Positions 19,258 through 28,310 of a stretch of 64,000 bases of DNA are shown here, in pieces. The stretch lies in assembly GCF_001620365.2 (NCBI RefSeq), contig NZ_LQMT02000020.1, forward strand, positions 147,854 through 211,853. Reading direction: 5' to 3'. Source of the DNA: Amycolatopsis keratiniphila subsp. keratiniphila (GTDB lineage Bacteria; Actinomycetota; Actinomycetes; Mycobacteriales; Pseudonocardiaceae). The notes under the pieces were generated by a model. It did no database searches. It was not told where the DNA came from and worked only from the letters and a program-made list of their open reading frames with translations. Both the position numbers and the translations under genes were made by a program. The number at the start of each line of letters is the position of its first letter. Position 1 is the first letter of the stretch.

Positions 19258-19608
19258 TCACGCTTTCGGACCAGGGCTCCACATACCGTTCGGTTTGCGA
19301 ACGACATCACCGCGGAGGAACGCCGTCGTAACACCCTTCGCGCCACGGAATCGAGAATTACCGACGCTTATCACCGGGGAATCGGCGAAATGATCTTCCT
19401 CGGCGCGGCCGAGCTCGTCGTCGATGAGCGCCTCGACCCGTCCGGACGCGTCGCGCAGCATCCGGACACCCGCCCAGCACAGCGTCGCCACCCCGCAGAT
19501 CAGGATCGCGACGAGAACCGTCTCCATCGGGTACCGGGAGCCGAATTCGTTGAGCAGAAAACCGGAGGCGACACCGAAAACGGCGACGACGACATAGGCG
19601 AACGACAC
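19258..19608 (-). CDS. Small two-helix membrane protein, unknown function
   Basis: A 116-residue protein with two N-terminal hydrophobic segments (about residues 3-20 and 28-48) and a hydrophilic C-terminal half (EALIDDELGRAEEDHF). Base composition is lower in GC than neighbouring genes (several AT-rich codons). ATG start. No family recognised. It could be a Streptomyces-type small integral membrane protein; conserved coding is plausible but not proven. Confidence 0.55.
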   Translation of the reverse strand: MSFAYVVVAVFGVASGFLLNEFGSRYPMETVLVAILICGVATLCWAGVRMLRDASGRVEALIDDELGRAEEDHFADSPVISVGNSRFRGAKGVTTAFLRGDVVRKPNGMWSPGPKA

Positions 19609-19838
19609 GATCCCCTCCTTCTCCAGGCGCCGTGGCCCGCGCCTCGCCGGTGAGACGGGCGGCGCGGCTTTTCCTTACGCCACAGAGGAAGGATCTACGT
19701 CACACTCGCGGCGAGAGCGAATGACGAGCCTAACAGCGAATTCGCGGAGGATCTCCGGATCTCCCCCGCCGGGGCGAGGCGATCACCTATTTGCCACCCA
19801 TTTCCGAATGCGGTTCACCATTTTCTCCACACCGGGTA

Positions 19839-21023
19839 TCACTCCGCCCTCAGCTCCCGCAGCGTCGTGACGGCGCGGAGCACCTCGCCATAGGTGGTGT
19901 AGAGCGGCGCGAGCCCGAACCTGAGGACGTTGGGCGGGCGGAAGTCGCCGATCACCCCGCGGTCGATCAAGGCCGCCATCGTCTCGGCCGCGTCGTCGTC
20001 GAGCACCGAGATCTGGTGCCCGCGGTCCCGGCCGCGCGGCGTCGGGATCTTCGCGCCGTCGAGGAGCTCGTCCGCGCACCGGAAGAAGAAGTCGCCGAGC
20101 GCGAACCCCTTCTCCCTCAGCAGTCCGCGATCCACGCCGTCCCAGACGTCGAGGGCGGCGTCGAGCGCGAGCAGCGAAAGGATGTCGGGCGTGCCCGCGC
20201 GGCCGCGCGCGATACTCGCGTGCGCCTCGTACGCTCCCCGCATCGCGAACGGGTCGCGGTCGCCGGCCCAGCCCGCCAGCGGCTGATCGAACCGGTCCAG
20301 CCATTTCGCCGCCACGTAAAGGAAAGCGGGCGATCCGGGGCCGCCGTTGAGGAATTTGTAGGTGCAGCCGACGGCGAGGTCCACGCCCGCCGCGTCCAGC
20401 TCGACCGGCAGCGCGCCGACGCTGTGGCAGAGGTCCCAGAGCGCCAGTGCCCCGGCGCGGTGCAGTGCCGTGGTCAGCGCGGTCATGTCGTGCGCGCGGC
20501 CGGTGACGTAGTCGACGTGGTTGATCAGCGCGACGGCCGTCCGCTCGCTCACCTGGGCGGGCATGTCCTCGGCGACGACCCGGCGCACCGTGCGCCCGGT
20601 CAGCCGGGCGGCCTCGTCGGCGATGTAGCCGTCGGTCGGGAAGGTGTCGGCGTCGACGAGGATCTCGTCGCGGCCGGGCCGGAGCCGGGTGGCGGCGACC
20701 AGCGCCTTGAACAGGTTCACACTCGTCGAGTCCGCCACGACGACCTGACCCCGCGCGGCGCCCACCAGCGGCGCGATCCGCTCGCCGACCCGCACCGGCG
20801 CCTCCCACCAGCCCTCCGACCAGGACCGGATGAGCCGTCCGCCCCACTGCTCACGGACGACCGCGGCGAGCCGTCCGGCCACGTGTTTCGGCGGGGCACC
20901 CAGCGAGTTGCCGTCGAAATAGGCGACGTCCGCGTCGAGGTCGAATTCGTTTCGCTTGTGCGCCAACGGATCGGCCGCGTCCAGCGCCGCGGCCTCGGCT
21001 ACGAGGTCAGTCACGGCCACCAT
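19839..21023 (-). CDS. kynU: Kynureninase
   Basis: A 394-residue PLP enzyme that splits kynurenine or 3-hydroxykynurenine to anthranilate or 3-hydroxyanthranilate plus alanine. Family motifs: YFDGNSLGAPP near residue 34, DSTSVNLFKAL near 97, and the PLP lysine in GCTYKFLNGGPGSPAF near 225. The ATG at 21023 is used; the longer open frame upstream is not supported. No tryptophan 2,3-dioxygenase or formamidase gene is next to it, so it may serve general tryptophan catabolism, NAD synthesis or a remote biosynthetic pathway. Confidence 0.92.
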   Translation of the reverse strand: MVAVTDLVAEAAALDAADPLAHKRNEFDLDADVAYFDGNSLGAPPKHVAGRLAAVVREQWGGRLIRSWSEGWWEAPVRVGERIAPLVGAARGQVVVADSTSVNLFKALVAATRLRPGRDEILVDADTFPTDGYIADEAARLTGRTVRRVVAEDMPAQVSERTAVALINHVDYVTGRAHDMTALTTALHRAGALALWDLCHSVGALPVELDAAGVDLAVGCTYKFLNGGPGSPAFLYVAAKWLDRFDQPLAGWAGDRDPFAMRGAYEAHASIARGRAGTPDILSLLALDAALDVWDGVDRGLLREKGFALGDFFFRCADELLDGAKIPTPRGRDRGHQISVLDDDAAETMAALIDRGVIGDFRPPNVLRFGLAPLYTTYGEVLRAVTTLRELRAE

Positions 21024-21177
21024 CGTCGGCGAGGGCGTTCCAGAAGTCCATGACTGACGCGGTGAAAACGGAAAAGGTGGACATTTCGCGTAGCGCAACC
21101 GTGGCCGCGATTCTCTATCCAGCACTGCCGACAGCCCTTACAGTGTGCCTGATCAGGCAGCATCGAGGAGGCCAGCG

Positions 21178-23040
21178 TTGACCACCCAGCCGACCGTCGC
21201 CGAGCAGATCGAAGGCCAGACCATCCCCGCCCTGCTTCACCGCAACGCCCAGGAGTTCGGTGACCTGCCGGCGGTGACGTCACTCGACATCGAGGGCAAA
21301 CCGACCCTGACCTGGGCCGAATTCCGCACCGCCATCGCGGAGGTGTCCCGCGGGCTCGCCGGGCTCGGGCTCGGTGTCCGCGACCGGATGCTGATCATGG
21401 CGCCGAGCAGCCCGGAACATCTGATCGCCGACCTCGCCGCCGCCCATCTCGGCGCGATCCCCTGCACCGCGTACGCGACGCTCAGCCCGGAGCAGATCGG
21501 GTTCGTCGCCCGGCACAGCGCCGCCGGCGTCGTCGTCCTCGCCGGCGGCGACGAACTCGAGCGCTGGTCACAGGTCCTCGACGAGTTGCCCGCGCTGCGG
21601 CACATCGTGCTGCTCGACGCGTCGGTGATTCCCCAGGACGACAAGCGTTTCCTGTCCTTCGCCGATCTCCGCGCGGCGGGCGCCGAAGCGCACGCGGCCG
21701 ACCCGGAGGCGTTCGAGACGGCGTGGTCCGCGATCACCCCGGACGACCCGCTGTCGATGATCTACACCTCCGGCACCACCGGCGACCCCAAGGGTGTCGT
21801 GCTGTCGCACCGCAACGCGATCTACCAGGCCGTCGCCGTCCAGAAGCTGCACGACTCCCCGATGCACGCCACGAACATCGCGTACCTGCCGCTCGCGCAT
21901 ATCGCCGAACGCGAACTGTCGATCTACATGCCGATCGTGTGGGCCGGGCACGTGCACACCGTCGCCGACCCGACGGGCGTCGTCGGCGCGCTGGGCCAGG
22001 TGCATCCGAAGAGCTTCTTCGGTGTCCCGCGCGTGTGGGAAAAGATGGTGGCGGGCTTGAAGAACCTGCTCGGCTCGCTCCCGGAGGAGAAGCGGAACGG
22101 CCTGATCGCCGCGAACGAACTGCTGCAGCAGGGCTACAAACTCCGCAGTGACGGCAAGGAGGTGCCGCCGGAGCTCGCGGAGAAGATCGCGCAGACCGAC
22201 GCGGCCGCGCTCGCGCCGGTGCGGGCGATGCTGGGCCTCGACCAGATCGAGGTCGCCTCCAGCGGCGCCGCCGCGCTGCCGGTGGAGATCCTGTACTTCA
22301 TCGCCGGGCTCGGTGTCGAGATCCAGGAGGTCTGGGGGCTGTCCGAGACCACCGGCGCGGTCACGTCGAACACGCCGACGGCGTTCAAGGCCGGTTCGGT
22401 CGGCCGCCCGTTGGAAGGCATCGAGGTGAAGGTCGCCGAAGACGGCGAACTCCTCGTCCGCGGCGCGATCGTGTTCCTCGGCTACCTGCAGGCGGACGGC
22501 ACGATCAAGCCGGACGTCGACGCCGACGGCTGGCTCGCCACCGGCGACATCGGGACGATCGACGAACGCGGCTTCGTCACGATCACCGACCGCAAGAAGG
22601 AACTGATCATCACCTCGAGCGGCAAGAACATCGCCCCGACGAAGATCGAAGGGCTGCTCAAGGAGCACCCGCTGATCGGGCAGGCCGTCGCGATCGGCGA
22701 GAAACGGCCGTACGTCACGGCGCTGATCGTCGTCGACGACGAGATCGCGCCGGGCTGGGCGGCCGCGAACGGCATCCAGCTCGCCGAGGGCGAATCGCTC
22801 GCCGACAACGCCGAGGTCCGCGCGGAGATCGAGAAGGCCGTCGAGGCGGCGAACGCGCGGCTGGCCCGGATCGAGCAGATCAAGCGGTACCACGTGATCC
22901 CCAAGGCGTGGACACCGGAAAGCGGCGAGGTGACGCCGACCTTGAAACTGAAGCGGCGGATCATCAACGACCGGTACGCGCCGACCATCGCGGACCTGTA
23001 CGCCGCCGCTCCCGAACCCGCCCCGGCCGCCGGTTCCTGA
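21178..23040 (+). CDS. Long-chain acyl-CoA synthetase / AMP-dependent ligase (FadD15-like)
   Basis: A 620-residue adenylate-forming enzyme that activates fatty acids to acyl-CoA via acyl-AMP. Core motifs: YTSGTTGDPKGVVLSH near residue 200, GLSETTGA near 385, the TGDIGTIDERGF hinge near 455 and DRKKELIITSSGKNIAPTKIE near 470. The TTG at 21178 is chosen because GAGGAG lies 7 bases upstream; an earlier in-frame GTG at 21145 has no ribosome site. Divergent from kynU. A perfect hairpin follows the stop. Confidence 0.9.
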   Translation: MTTQPTVAEQIEGQTIPALLHRNAQEFGDLPAVTSLDIEGKPTLTWAEFRTAIAEVSRGLAGLGLGVRDRMLIMAPSSPEHLIADLAAAHLGAIPCTAYATLSPEQIGFVARHSAAGVVVLAGGDELERWSQVLDELPALRHIVLLDASVIPQDDKRFLSFADLRAAGAEAHAADPEAFETAWSAITPDDPLSMIYTSGTTGDPKGVVLSHRNAIYQAVAVQKLHDSPMHATNIAYLPLAHIAERELSIYMPIVWAGHVHTVADPTGVVGALGQVHPKSFFGVPRVWEKMVAGLKNLLGSLPEEKRNGLIAANELLQQGYKLRSDGKEVPPELAEKIAQTDAAALAPVRAMLGLDQIEVASSGAAALPVEILYFIAGLGVEIQEVWGLSETTGAVTSNTPTAFKAGSVGRPLEGIEVKVAEDGELLVRGAIVFLGYLQADGTIKPDVDADGWLATGDIGTIDERGFVTITDRKKELIITSSGKNIAPTKIEGLLKEHPLIGQAVAIGEKRPYVTALIVVDDEIAPGWAAANGIQLAEGESLADNAEVRAEIEKAVEAANARLARIEQIKRYHVIPKAWTPESGEVTPTLKLKRRIINDRYAPTIADLYAAAPEPAPAAGS

Positions 23041-23057
23041 TCCCTCGCGCGTGCCAG

Positions 23058-23100
23058 GAACGGTCCTTTCCTTGCGAAATTTGCAAGGAAAGGACCGTTC
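23058..23100 (+). terminator. Perfect 18-bp hairpin after the acyl-CoA synthetase
   Basis: Arms 23058-23075 and 23083-23100 are fully complementary with a 7-base AT-rich loop, 17 bp past the stop. The arm GAACGGTCCTTTCCTTGC closely resembles the palindrome arm at 59283-59309, 36 kb away. No T-run. Confidence 0.75.
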
Positions 23101-23163
23101 ATTGCACGCGGACCGGGCCGAAAGGAGTCGCGACCGATCGTCGACCGCTGCTAACTTGCCGCC

Positions 23164-23820
23164 GTGGATCTCTTTTCCCGATCTTGGGCGGCGCTGCTCA
23201 CCGCCGTCGCCGAAACCCCCGACGAAGACTTCGACAAGCCGTCCGGCTGCGCCGGCTGGCTGGTGCGGGATCTGGCGTGTCACCTGGTGATCGACGCCCA
23301 GGACGTGCTGATCACCCTCGCCACTCCCGCCGACACCGAGCCGACGCGCGACGAGGTCACCTACTGGGAGGTGTCCGAGAAGCCACCCACCGGCGAGGAC
23401 GACCTCGACGCGCTGATCGTGCGGCTCGCCGCCGCGTACCAGGAACCGCGGCTGCTCAAGTTCCACCTCGACGACGTCGGTTCCGCCGCCGGCCGGGCCG
23501 CCACCCTCGCCGACCCGACGGCCAGGGTCGCCACCCGCGACATCGTCCTGACCGCGGGCGACTTCCTTTCCGCGTACGTCCTGGAGTGGACGCTGCACCA
23601 CCTCGACCTGGTCGCGCACCTCCCCCAGCTCGACGGCCCCGCCGCCGACGCCCTCGCCGAGACTCGCCGGATCATGGAGCGGCGCACCGGGGCGACGTTC
23701 CCGGCGTCGTTCTCCGACACCGACGCGCTGCTGGTCGGCACCGGCCGCCGTCAGCCGACGGACGCCGAGAAGGCCGCCCTCGGCGACCTGGCCGCGAAGC
23801 TCCCCTTCGTCATCGGCTAA
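23164..23820 (+). CDS. Mycothiol-dependent maleylpyruvate isomerase-family protein
   Basis: A 218-residue DinB-like four-helix protein of the MDMPI type. The N-terminal PSGCAGWLVRDLACHLVIDA (about residues 26-45) carries the conserved W-x-V-(R/K)-D-L-x-x-H metal site pattern; helix 3 has SAYVLEWTLHHLDL with the other histidines. Members use mycothiol, the actinobacterial thiol. GTG start at 23164. Substrate unknown. Convergent with an SDR gene across a 21-bp repeat array. Confidence 0.82.
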   Translation: MDLFSRSWAALLTAVAETPDEDFDKPSGCAGWLVRDLACHLVIDAQDVLITLATPADTEPTRDEVTYWEVSEKPPTGEDDLDALIVRLAAAYQEPRLLKFHLDDVGSAAGRAATLADPTARVATRDIVLTAGDFLSAYVLEWTLHHLDLVAHLPQLDGPAADALAETRRIMERRTGATFPASFSDTDALLVGTGRRQPTDAEKAALGDLAAKLPFVIG

Positions 23821-23822
23821 AC

Positions 23823-23928
23823 CGGACGACACGCGTGATCAGAGGGCGAACTCGCGTGATTGGACGGACGACTCACGTGATCAGGCGAGTTACGTCCCCC
23901 AATCACGCGTGTCGTCCGTCTGATCACG
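23823..23928. repeat. Head-to-head 21-bp phased array
   Basis: Left cores GTGATC, GTGATT and GTGATC begin at 23835, 23856 and 23877, exactly 21 bp apart. Inverted cores AATCAC (23901-23906) and GATCAC (23922-23927) are also 21 bp apart. The array fills the whole 111-bp gap between the convergent genes, and its unit sequences match the array at 3736-3850 (GGACGACAC). Confidence 0.88.
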
Positions 23929-23931
23929 GCG

Positions 23932-24825
23932 TCAGGCCGTGCGGGTCGACTCCGTCCACTTGCGGAGCCGGGGCGGGACACGCTTTTCGAGGCCGTAGTT
24001 CTCCAGGTGCGCGCTGAAGACCTCGTCGAAGGCGCGCTGCACGGTCTCGGTGTCCCACACCGGCCGTTCGAGGATGGGCTGCTTGAGATACGGCTGACCC
24101 ATGACGTGCAGCTGCGGCCCGTTGCAGCGGATCATCTGCCCGGTGATCCCGTCGGATCCGGAGCCGAGCAGGAAGAGCACGACCGGAGCGATCCGCGACG
24201 GCGTCCGGTCCGGCGGGCAGGCCCGCAGTGATCGTTCGGACTTCCACACCATCCGGGTGTGCGCGAGCGGGCAGACGGCGTTCACCCGGATCCCGCTCTC
24301 CTCCAGGTCGAGTGCCCAGGAGTAGGTCAGCGAAGCGACGGCGCCCTTGCTGGCGGCGTACACGCCGAGCTTGCGCTGTCCCAGCGACGCCCCCGACGAG
24401 ATGTTGACGATCGAGCCCGGCGTGCCTCGCGAAACCATCGCCTTGATCGCGGCGAGCCCGGTGTACATGACGCCGAGGACGTTCACCTCGACCAGTTCGC
24501 GGGCCTGCTCGACGTCGTCCTCCCACGGCAGGGCCTCGTAGTTCAGCCCCGCGTTGTTGACCAGCCCGTCGATCGCGCCGAACTCCGCGAGACAGAGGTC
24601 GACGATCTCCTGCGCCTGCTTCGGGTCGGCGACGCTGTGCCCGCTGGCGACCGCCCTGCCGCCGAACCGGCGGATGTTCTCCGTCGTCCGTTCGGCCAGT
24701 TCGGCGTCGATGTCGTTGACCACGACGGCCCCGCCCGCCCTCGCGACGTGCACCGCGAACGCCTCGCCGAGGCCCCGTCCCGCCCCGGTCACGACGACGG
24801 CCTTGTCGTCGAGCAAACCGTTCAT
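23932..24825 (-). CDS. Short-chain dehydrogenase/reductase
   Basis: A 297-residue classical SDR. The NAD(P) motif TGAGRGLG is near residue 13, VNNAGLN near 88, the catalytic Ser in NISSGAS near 143 and YAASKGA near 157. A C-terminal extension of about 50 residues beyond the usual core (after GQMIRCNGPQLHV) resembles steroid- or fatty-acid-type SDRs. The ATG at 24825 is preceded by a GGTGAAGG ribosome site. The nearby acyl-CoA ligase and mycothiol enzyme suggest lipid or aromatic catabolism, but that is inference. Confidence 0.9.
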   Translation of the reverse strand: MNGLLDDKAVVVTGAGRGLGEAFAVHVARAGGAVVVNDIDAELAERTTENIRRFGGRAVASGHSVADPKQAQEIVDLCLAEFGAIDGLVNNAGLNYEALPWEDDVEQARELVEVNVLGVMYTGLAAIKAMVSRGTPGSIVNISSGASLGQRKLGVYAASKGAVASLTYSWALDLEESGIRVNAVCPLAHTRMVWKSERSLRACPPDRTPSRIAPVVLFLLGSGSDGITGQMIRCNGPQLHVMGQPYLKQPILERPVWDTETVQRAFDEVFSAHLENYGLEKRVPPRLRKWTESTRTA

Positions 24826-25196
24826 CGCCTTCACCCCTTTGACCCAGCCGGCCTCCACCTCCAGGCCGGTCTCTACTCAGTGTTGGCCCATTCGGCCCAA
24901 CCGGACCGACGGCGGCGGCGAACGGCGGCCCGGCTGCGCCGAGCGAGGGCGGGGCGATCGGCGCGCAGATACCCGCGGACGAGTCAGGCCGTCATCACCC
25001 ACCGGTCAGACGGCGTAGCCCGATCGGCCCAACAGGCGAAGGATCGGCCGGTCTTCTGTTCGTCTCCCTGTAGCCGGAGGCATACTGAACGTTGTCCGGC
25101 GGGACGGCAACTGTGACTCCCTCGCTGACCACGTAACACGGCAGGCAAGAATGCGAGGAAAGCAAGTTCACCCGATCGGGGGGAGGTGGTCACGCA
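24826..25196. other. Divergent intergenic region between SDR and MFS genes
   Basis: 371 bp without a supported gene. It holds an imperfect palindrome GTTGG(24882)...CCCAAC(24901) near the SDR promoter side and a GGGGGGAGG ribosome site before the MFS start. Nothing else stands out; no RNA or repeat-family hairpin is seen. Confidence 0.6.
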
Positions 25197-26411
25197 GTGA
25201 AGATGAACGCGGCGCCGCGGATGACCGCCGCCCTGGCGAACCGCGAGTTCCGCGCACTCTGGCTCGCCGAGGTGCAGTCCCTCATCGGGGATCAGCTCAC
25301 CATCGTCGCGCTGGCGATCCTCGTCTACGACCGGACAGGCTCCGCGTTGCTCTCCGCGGTGGTCTACTCCCTGACCTTCCTGCCCGCGCTGGCCGGCGGT
25401 CTCGGCCTCTCCCAGCTGGCCGACCGCTACCCGAGGCGCACCGTCCTCGTCGTCTCGTCCCTGATCCAAGGGCTGCTGATCGCGATCATGGCGATTCCCG
25501 GCACCCCGCTCGCCCTGTTATGCGGGCTGGTGGTGCTGGCGCGGCTCGTGAACGCGCCCGGCAACGCGGCGCAGAACGCGCTCACCCGCGAGGTGTTCAC
25601 CGACGACGACCTCTATCTCAAGAGCCAGGACATCCGCGGTATCTCCACCAACACCGCGATGCTGCTCGGCCTCGCGGGCGGCGGTCTGCTGGTGTCTCAG
25701 GTCGGGGTGAGCTGGGCGCTGGCGCTGGACGCCGCGACGTTCCTGCTGAGCGCGGCCGTCGTCCGCTTCTCCGTCTCCCGGCGGGCGGCGGCGTCCGACG
25801 GCACCGGCAGCTGGTTCGGCGCGGTGAAGCAGGTCTTCGGCAACCGCCATCTGCGGGTGCTGATCTGGTTCTCGTGGCTGGTCGGCCTGGCCGTCATCCC
25901 CGAAGGGCTGGCCGCGCCGCTCGCCGCGGAGATGGGCGTCGGGAAACAGGCCGTCGGGTGGTTGCTGGCCGCCGATCCGCTGGGGTTCGTGATCGGGGCG
26001 TTCCTGCTGTCCCGGTTCGTCTCCGCGGAACAACGACGGAAGCTGCTGGGCGTGCTGGCGGCACTGCCGATGGTCGCCCTGATCGCCTTCGCGCTCGAGC
26101 CGGGGCTGATTCCGGCGTTGCTGCTGCTGGCGGCGGCGGGTGCCGCGGGGGCGTACCTGATCACGGTGAGCGCCACGTTCATCACGTGGGTCCCGAACGA
26201 ACTCCGGGGCGGTGCGGGTGGGGTGTACCGCACGGGATTGCGGGTGGCTCAAGGAATAGGGGCGGGACTCGGCGGGCTCGCCGCCGATCGGCTCGGGGCG
26301 GCGAGCTCGGCCATCGCGCTGGCAGGCGTGGTCGGCCTGCTGCTGGCCGTACTGGTCGCGCTCAGCTGGGGGCACATCAACGGATCCAGCCCGGAACCGT
26401 TGCTGTCATGA
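25197..26411 (+). CDS. MFS transporter (MFS_3-like efflux type)
   Basis: A 404-residue, 12-helix transporter. The N-terminal NREFRALWLAEVQSLIGDQ and the loop LSQLADRYPRRTVL (near residue 73) match the actinobacterial MFS_3/enterobactin-exporter-like subgroup. The GTG start follows a Gly-rich ribosome site. Transcribed alone and divergent from the SDR gene. Substrate unknown; export of a small molecule is the common role. Confidence 0.9.
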   Translation: MKMNAAPRMTAALANREFRALWLAEVQSLIGDQLTIVALAILVYDRTGSALLSAVVYSLTFLPALAGGLGLSQLADRYPRRTVLVVSSLIQGLLIAIMAIPGTPLALLCGLVVLARLVNAPGNAAQNALTREVFTDDDLYLKSQDIRGISTNTAMLLGLAGGGLLVSQVGVSWALALDAATFLLSAAVVRFSVSRRAAASDGTGSWFGAVKQVFGNRHLRVLIWFSWLVGLAVIPEGLAAPLAAEMGVGKQAVGWLLAADPLGFVIGAFLLSRFVSAEQRRKLLGVLAALPMVALIAFALEPGLIPALLLLAAAGAAGAYLITVSATFITWVPNELRGGAGGVYRTGLRVAQGIGAGLGGLAADRLGAASSAIALAGVVGLLLAVLVALSWGHINGSSPEPLLS

Positions 26412-26480
26412 GGAATCCACACGGGACACTGCTTCCTCGCTCGGATCTTCGGCACATGGGCGAAAAGAAACGACTCTCGA

Positions 26481-26651
26481 TCAGAAGTCACGGCTCGACA
26501 CTGTCCGACACCTCCCGGCCACCTCGTTGCTGCGAACTAATACCTTGCCCGGGCTCAGAAGTCACGACTGGACACTATCCGTCACCCCTTCCGCGACGCG
26601 TCTCGAAAAACATTCAGCGACCAAGATCAGAAATCACGGGACACGATTGCC
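26481..26651. repeat. Three similar 25-30-bp direct repeats spaced about 73 bp
   Basis: Copies start at 26481, 26555 and about 26627 and share TCAGAAGTCACG(G/A)CT followed by GACACT(G/A)TCCG; the third is degenerate (TCAGAAATCACGGGACACG). Spacings are 74 and 72 bp, about seven helical turns. They fill the 386-bp AT-richer gap between the MFS gene and the diguanylate cyclase, which has no other supported gene. Candidate regulator sites or a decayed repeat. Confidence 0.7.
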
Positions 26652-26797
26652 ACCTCCGGTCCGTGTTCGCGGGCACCCTTGCCGGTGTCGGACAACTGTT
26701 GCGATGGGATGATACCGGCCGTGGAATACGAACGGTGTATCAGTCGGTACCGGTGAGATTACTCAGCCGTGCCGTCCGGGCGGAAAAGAGGTAGCAA

Positions 26798-28234
26798 TTG
26801 CCAGCCGAGACCGGCGACCGTCGCCAGCACGGTGACGGCACCGGCGACCTTGACGACGCAACGGCGACGGCCGCCGCGGACAGCGGTGTACCGGTGACCG
26901 AACGCGGGCAGGCAAGCCCGGAAGGTGACCAGGCCGGACCTCCTCGGCGCCATCCCTACGATCCCAGGGCGTGGGCGCTGTGGCAGCGGCCCAAGCGGTT
27001 CATCGTGTTCCTTTTCGCGATGGAGGTCGTCGGAATCGCGGTCATGGTCGTCGCGACGATGAATTCCACGAATCCGGGAAGAATCGACTGGGTTCGTTTC
27101 ACTATTCTCGCCGTCGGTGCCACGGCGCATATTCAGCTCACCCAGCGTCAAGAAGAAAGACGGCGCGACCGGAGCCGCACCGTTCTCATCGACCTCACCG
27201 CGGTATGGACATTTCCGGCCGCGGTCATCCTGCCGCTTTCGCTGACGCTTTCCATCATCGCGATCGTCCGGATCCAGCATTGGTTCATCGCCCGGCGTCC
27301 CGCGCACAACTTCGTGTTCTCGTCGGTCACCCACGGCGTTTCGGTGACCTTGGCTTCGCTCACCTTCGCCGCGTTCGGACCGCATGAATGGGGAAGGATT
27401 TCCGGCTGGGACACCCTCGGCGAGTTCGGTGTCCTGATCGTCACCGGGATGGTCTTCGAAGCGGTGCAGATCGCCTACATCGGCGGCATCCTCGCGATCG
27501 GCTCGCCGAAACGGCCGTCGATGTCCACCGTGCTCGGCAACACGGCGGACAACCTGCTGGAGGCCATCACGATCGGCCTCGGCGCGGTCACCGCGGTGCT
27601 GCTGTTGATCATGCCGCCGATGGTGATCGTGATGGCCGTGGTGACGGTGGTGTTCAATCGCCTCGCCGAGATCGACCAACTGCAAAACGACGCGCGCACG
27701 GACCCGAAAACCGGTGTTCTCAACATGCGCGGATGGTCGGAGTCGGCCGAACGGGCGCTCGGAAGGACTGCCCGATCGGACGACAACCTGGCCCTTCTGA
27801 TGATTGATCTCGACCACTTCAAGTGGATTAACGACACATATGGACACCCGGCGGGTGACGACGTCCTCCGCGATGTGGCACGGAAATTGGACGAGGTCAC
27901 CCGGCCCGCCGACGTCATCGGCCGGTTCGGCGGCGAGGAATTCCTCGTACTCCTGCCGGATATCGACGAAACGGCGGCCAAACTCGCCGCCGAGCGAGTG
28001 CGCAGCGCTATCGCCGAACTGCATATAGTGACTACCGACAAAAGGGGCAGCCGGGTCACCATCTCGGGTCGCACCACCTCGATCGGGGCGGCCTTGTTCC
28101 CTCGTCACGGTGAATCCCTGGAGGAACTCCTGCACGCCTCCGACGCCGCGGTCTACGTGGCCAAGGAGAACGGCCGGAACCAGGTGCGCTTCGCCCAGGA
28201 CGTCGACCGGCCCGCTCCCCCGCCGGTCACCTGA
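26798..28234 (+). CDS. Membrane diguanylate cyclase (GGDEF domain)
   Basis: A 478-residue protein. Residues 1-60 are disordered and polar, about 66-285 hold six or so transmembrane segments (a MASE-type sensor region), and about 300-470 form a GGDEF domain. The active-site motif is GGEEF at 378-382, with an intact inhibitory I-site RPAD at 369-372, five residues upstream as in feedback-inhibited cyclases. Conserved LMIDLDHFKWINDTYGHPAGD is also present. It should make cyclic di-GMP, which controls development in actinomycetes. TTG start with a GAGGT ribosome site. No EAL domain. Confidence 0.93.
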   Translation: MPAETGDRRQHGDGTGDLDDATATAAADSGVPVTERGQASPEGDQAGPPRRHPYDPRAWALWQRPKRFIVFLFAMEVVGIAVMVVATMNSTNPGRIDWVRFTILAVGATAHIQLTQRQEERRRDRSRTVLIDLTAVWTFPAAVILPLSLTLSIIAIVRIQHWFIARRPAHNFVFSSVTHGVSVTLASLTFAAFGPHEWGRISGWDTLGEFGVLIVTGMVFEAVQIAYIGGILAIGSPKRPSMSTVLGNTADNLLEAITIGLGAVTAVLLLIMPPMVIVMAVVTVVFNRLAEIDQLQNDARTDPKTGVLNMRGWSESAERALGRTARSDDNLALLMIDLDHFKWINDTYGHPAGDDVLRDVARKLDEVTRPADVIGRFGGEEFLVLLPDIDETAAKLAAERVRSAIAELHIVTTDKRGSRVTISGRTTSIGAALFPRHGESLEELLHASDAAVYVAKENGRNQVRFAQDVDRPAPPPVT

Positions 28235-28310
28235 CTCAGGGACACCTGGTGGGTGAACCCGGGGGTTATCCGGATGTCCGCCCCGATCGGCGGATGGCAC
28301 CCTTGACGCC

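Noticed and set aside
21568..23832. 754-residue minus-strand frame opposite the acyl-CoA synthetase and mycothiol enzyme
   Set aside because: Runs through two well-supported genes and a hairpin; no domain is visible.
19839..26411. Secondary-metabolite cluster around kynureninase and acyl-CoA ligase
   Set aside because: No PKS, NRPS, carrier protein or regulator signature; the genes differ in direction and are separated by terminator-like repeats.
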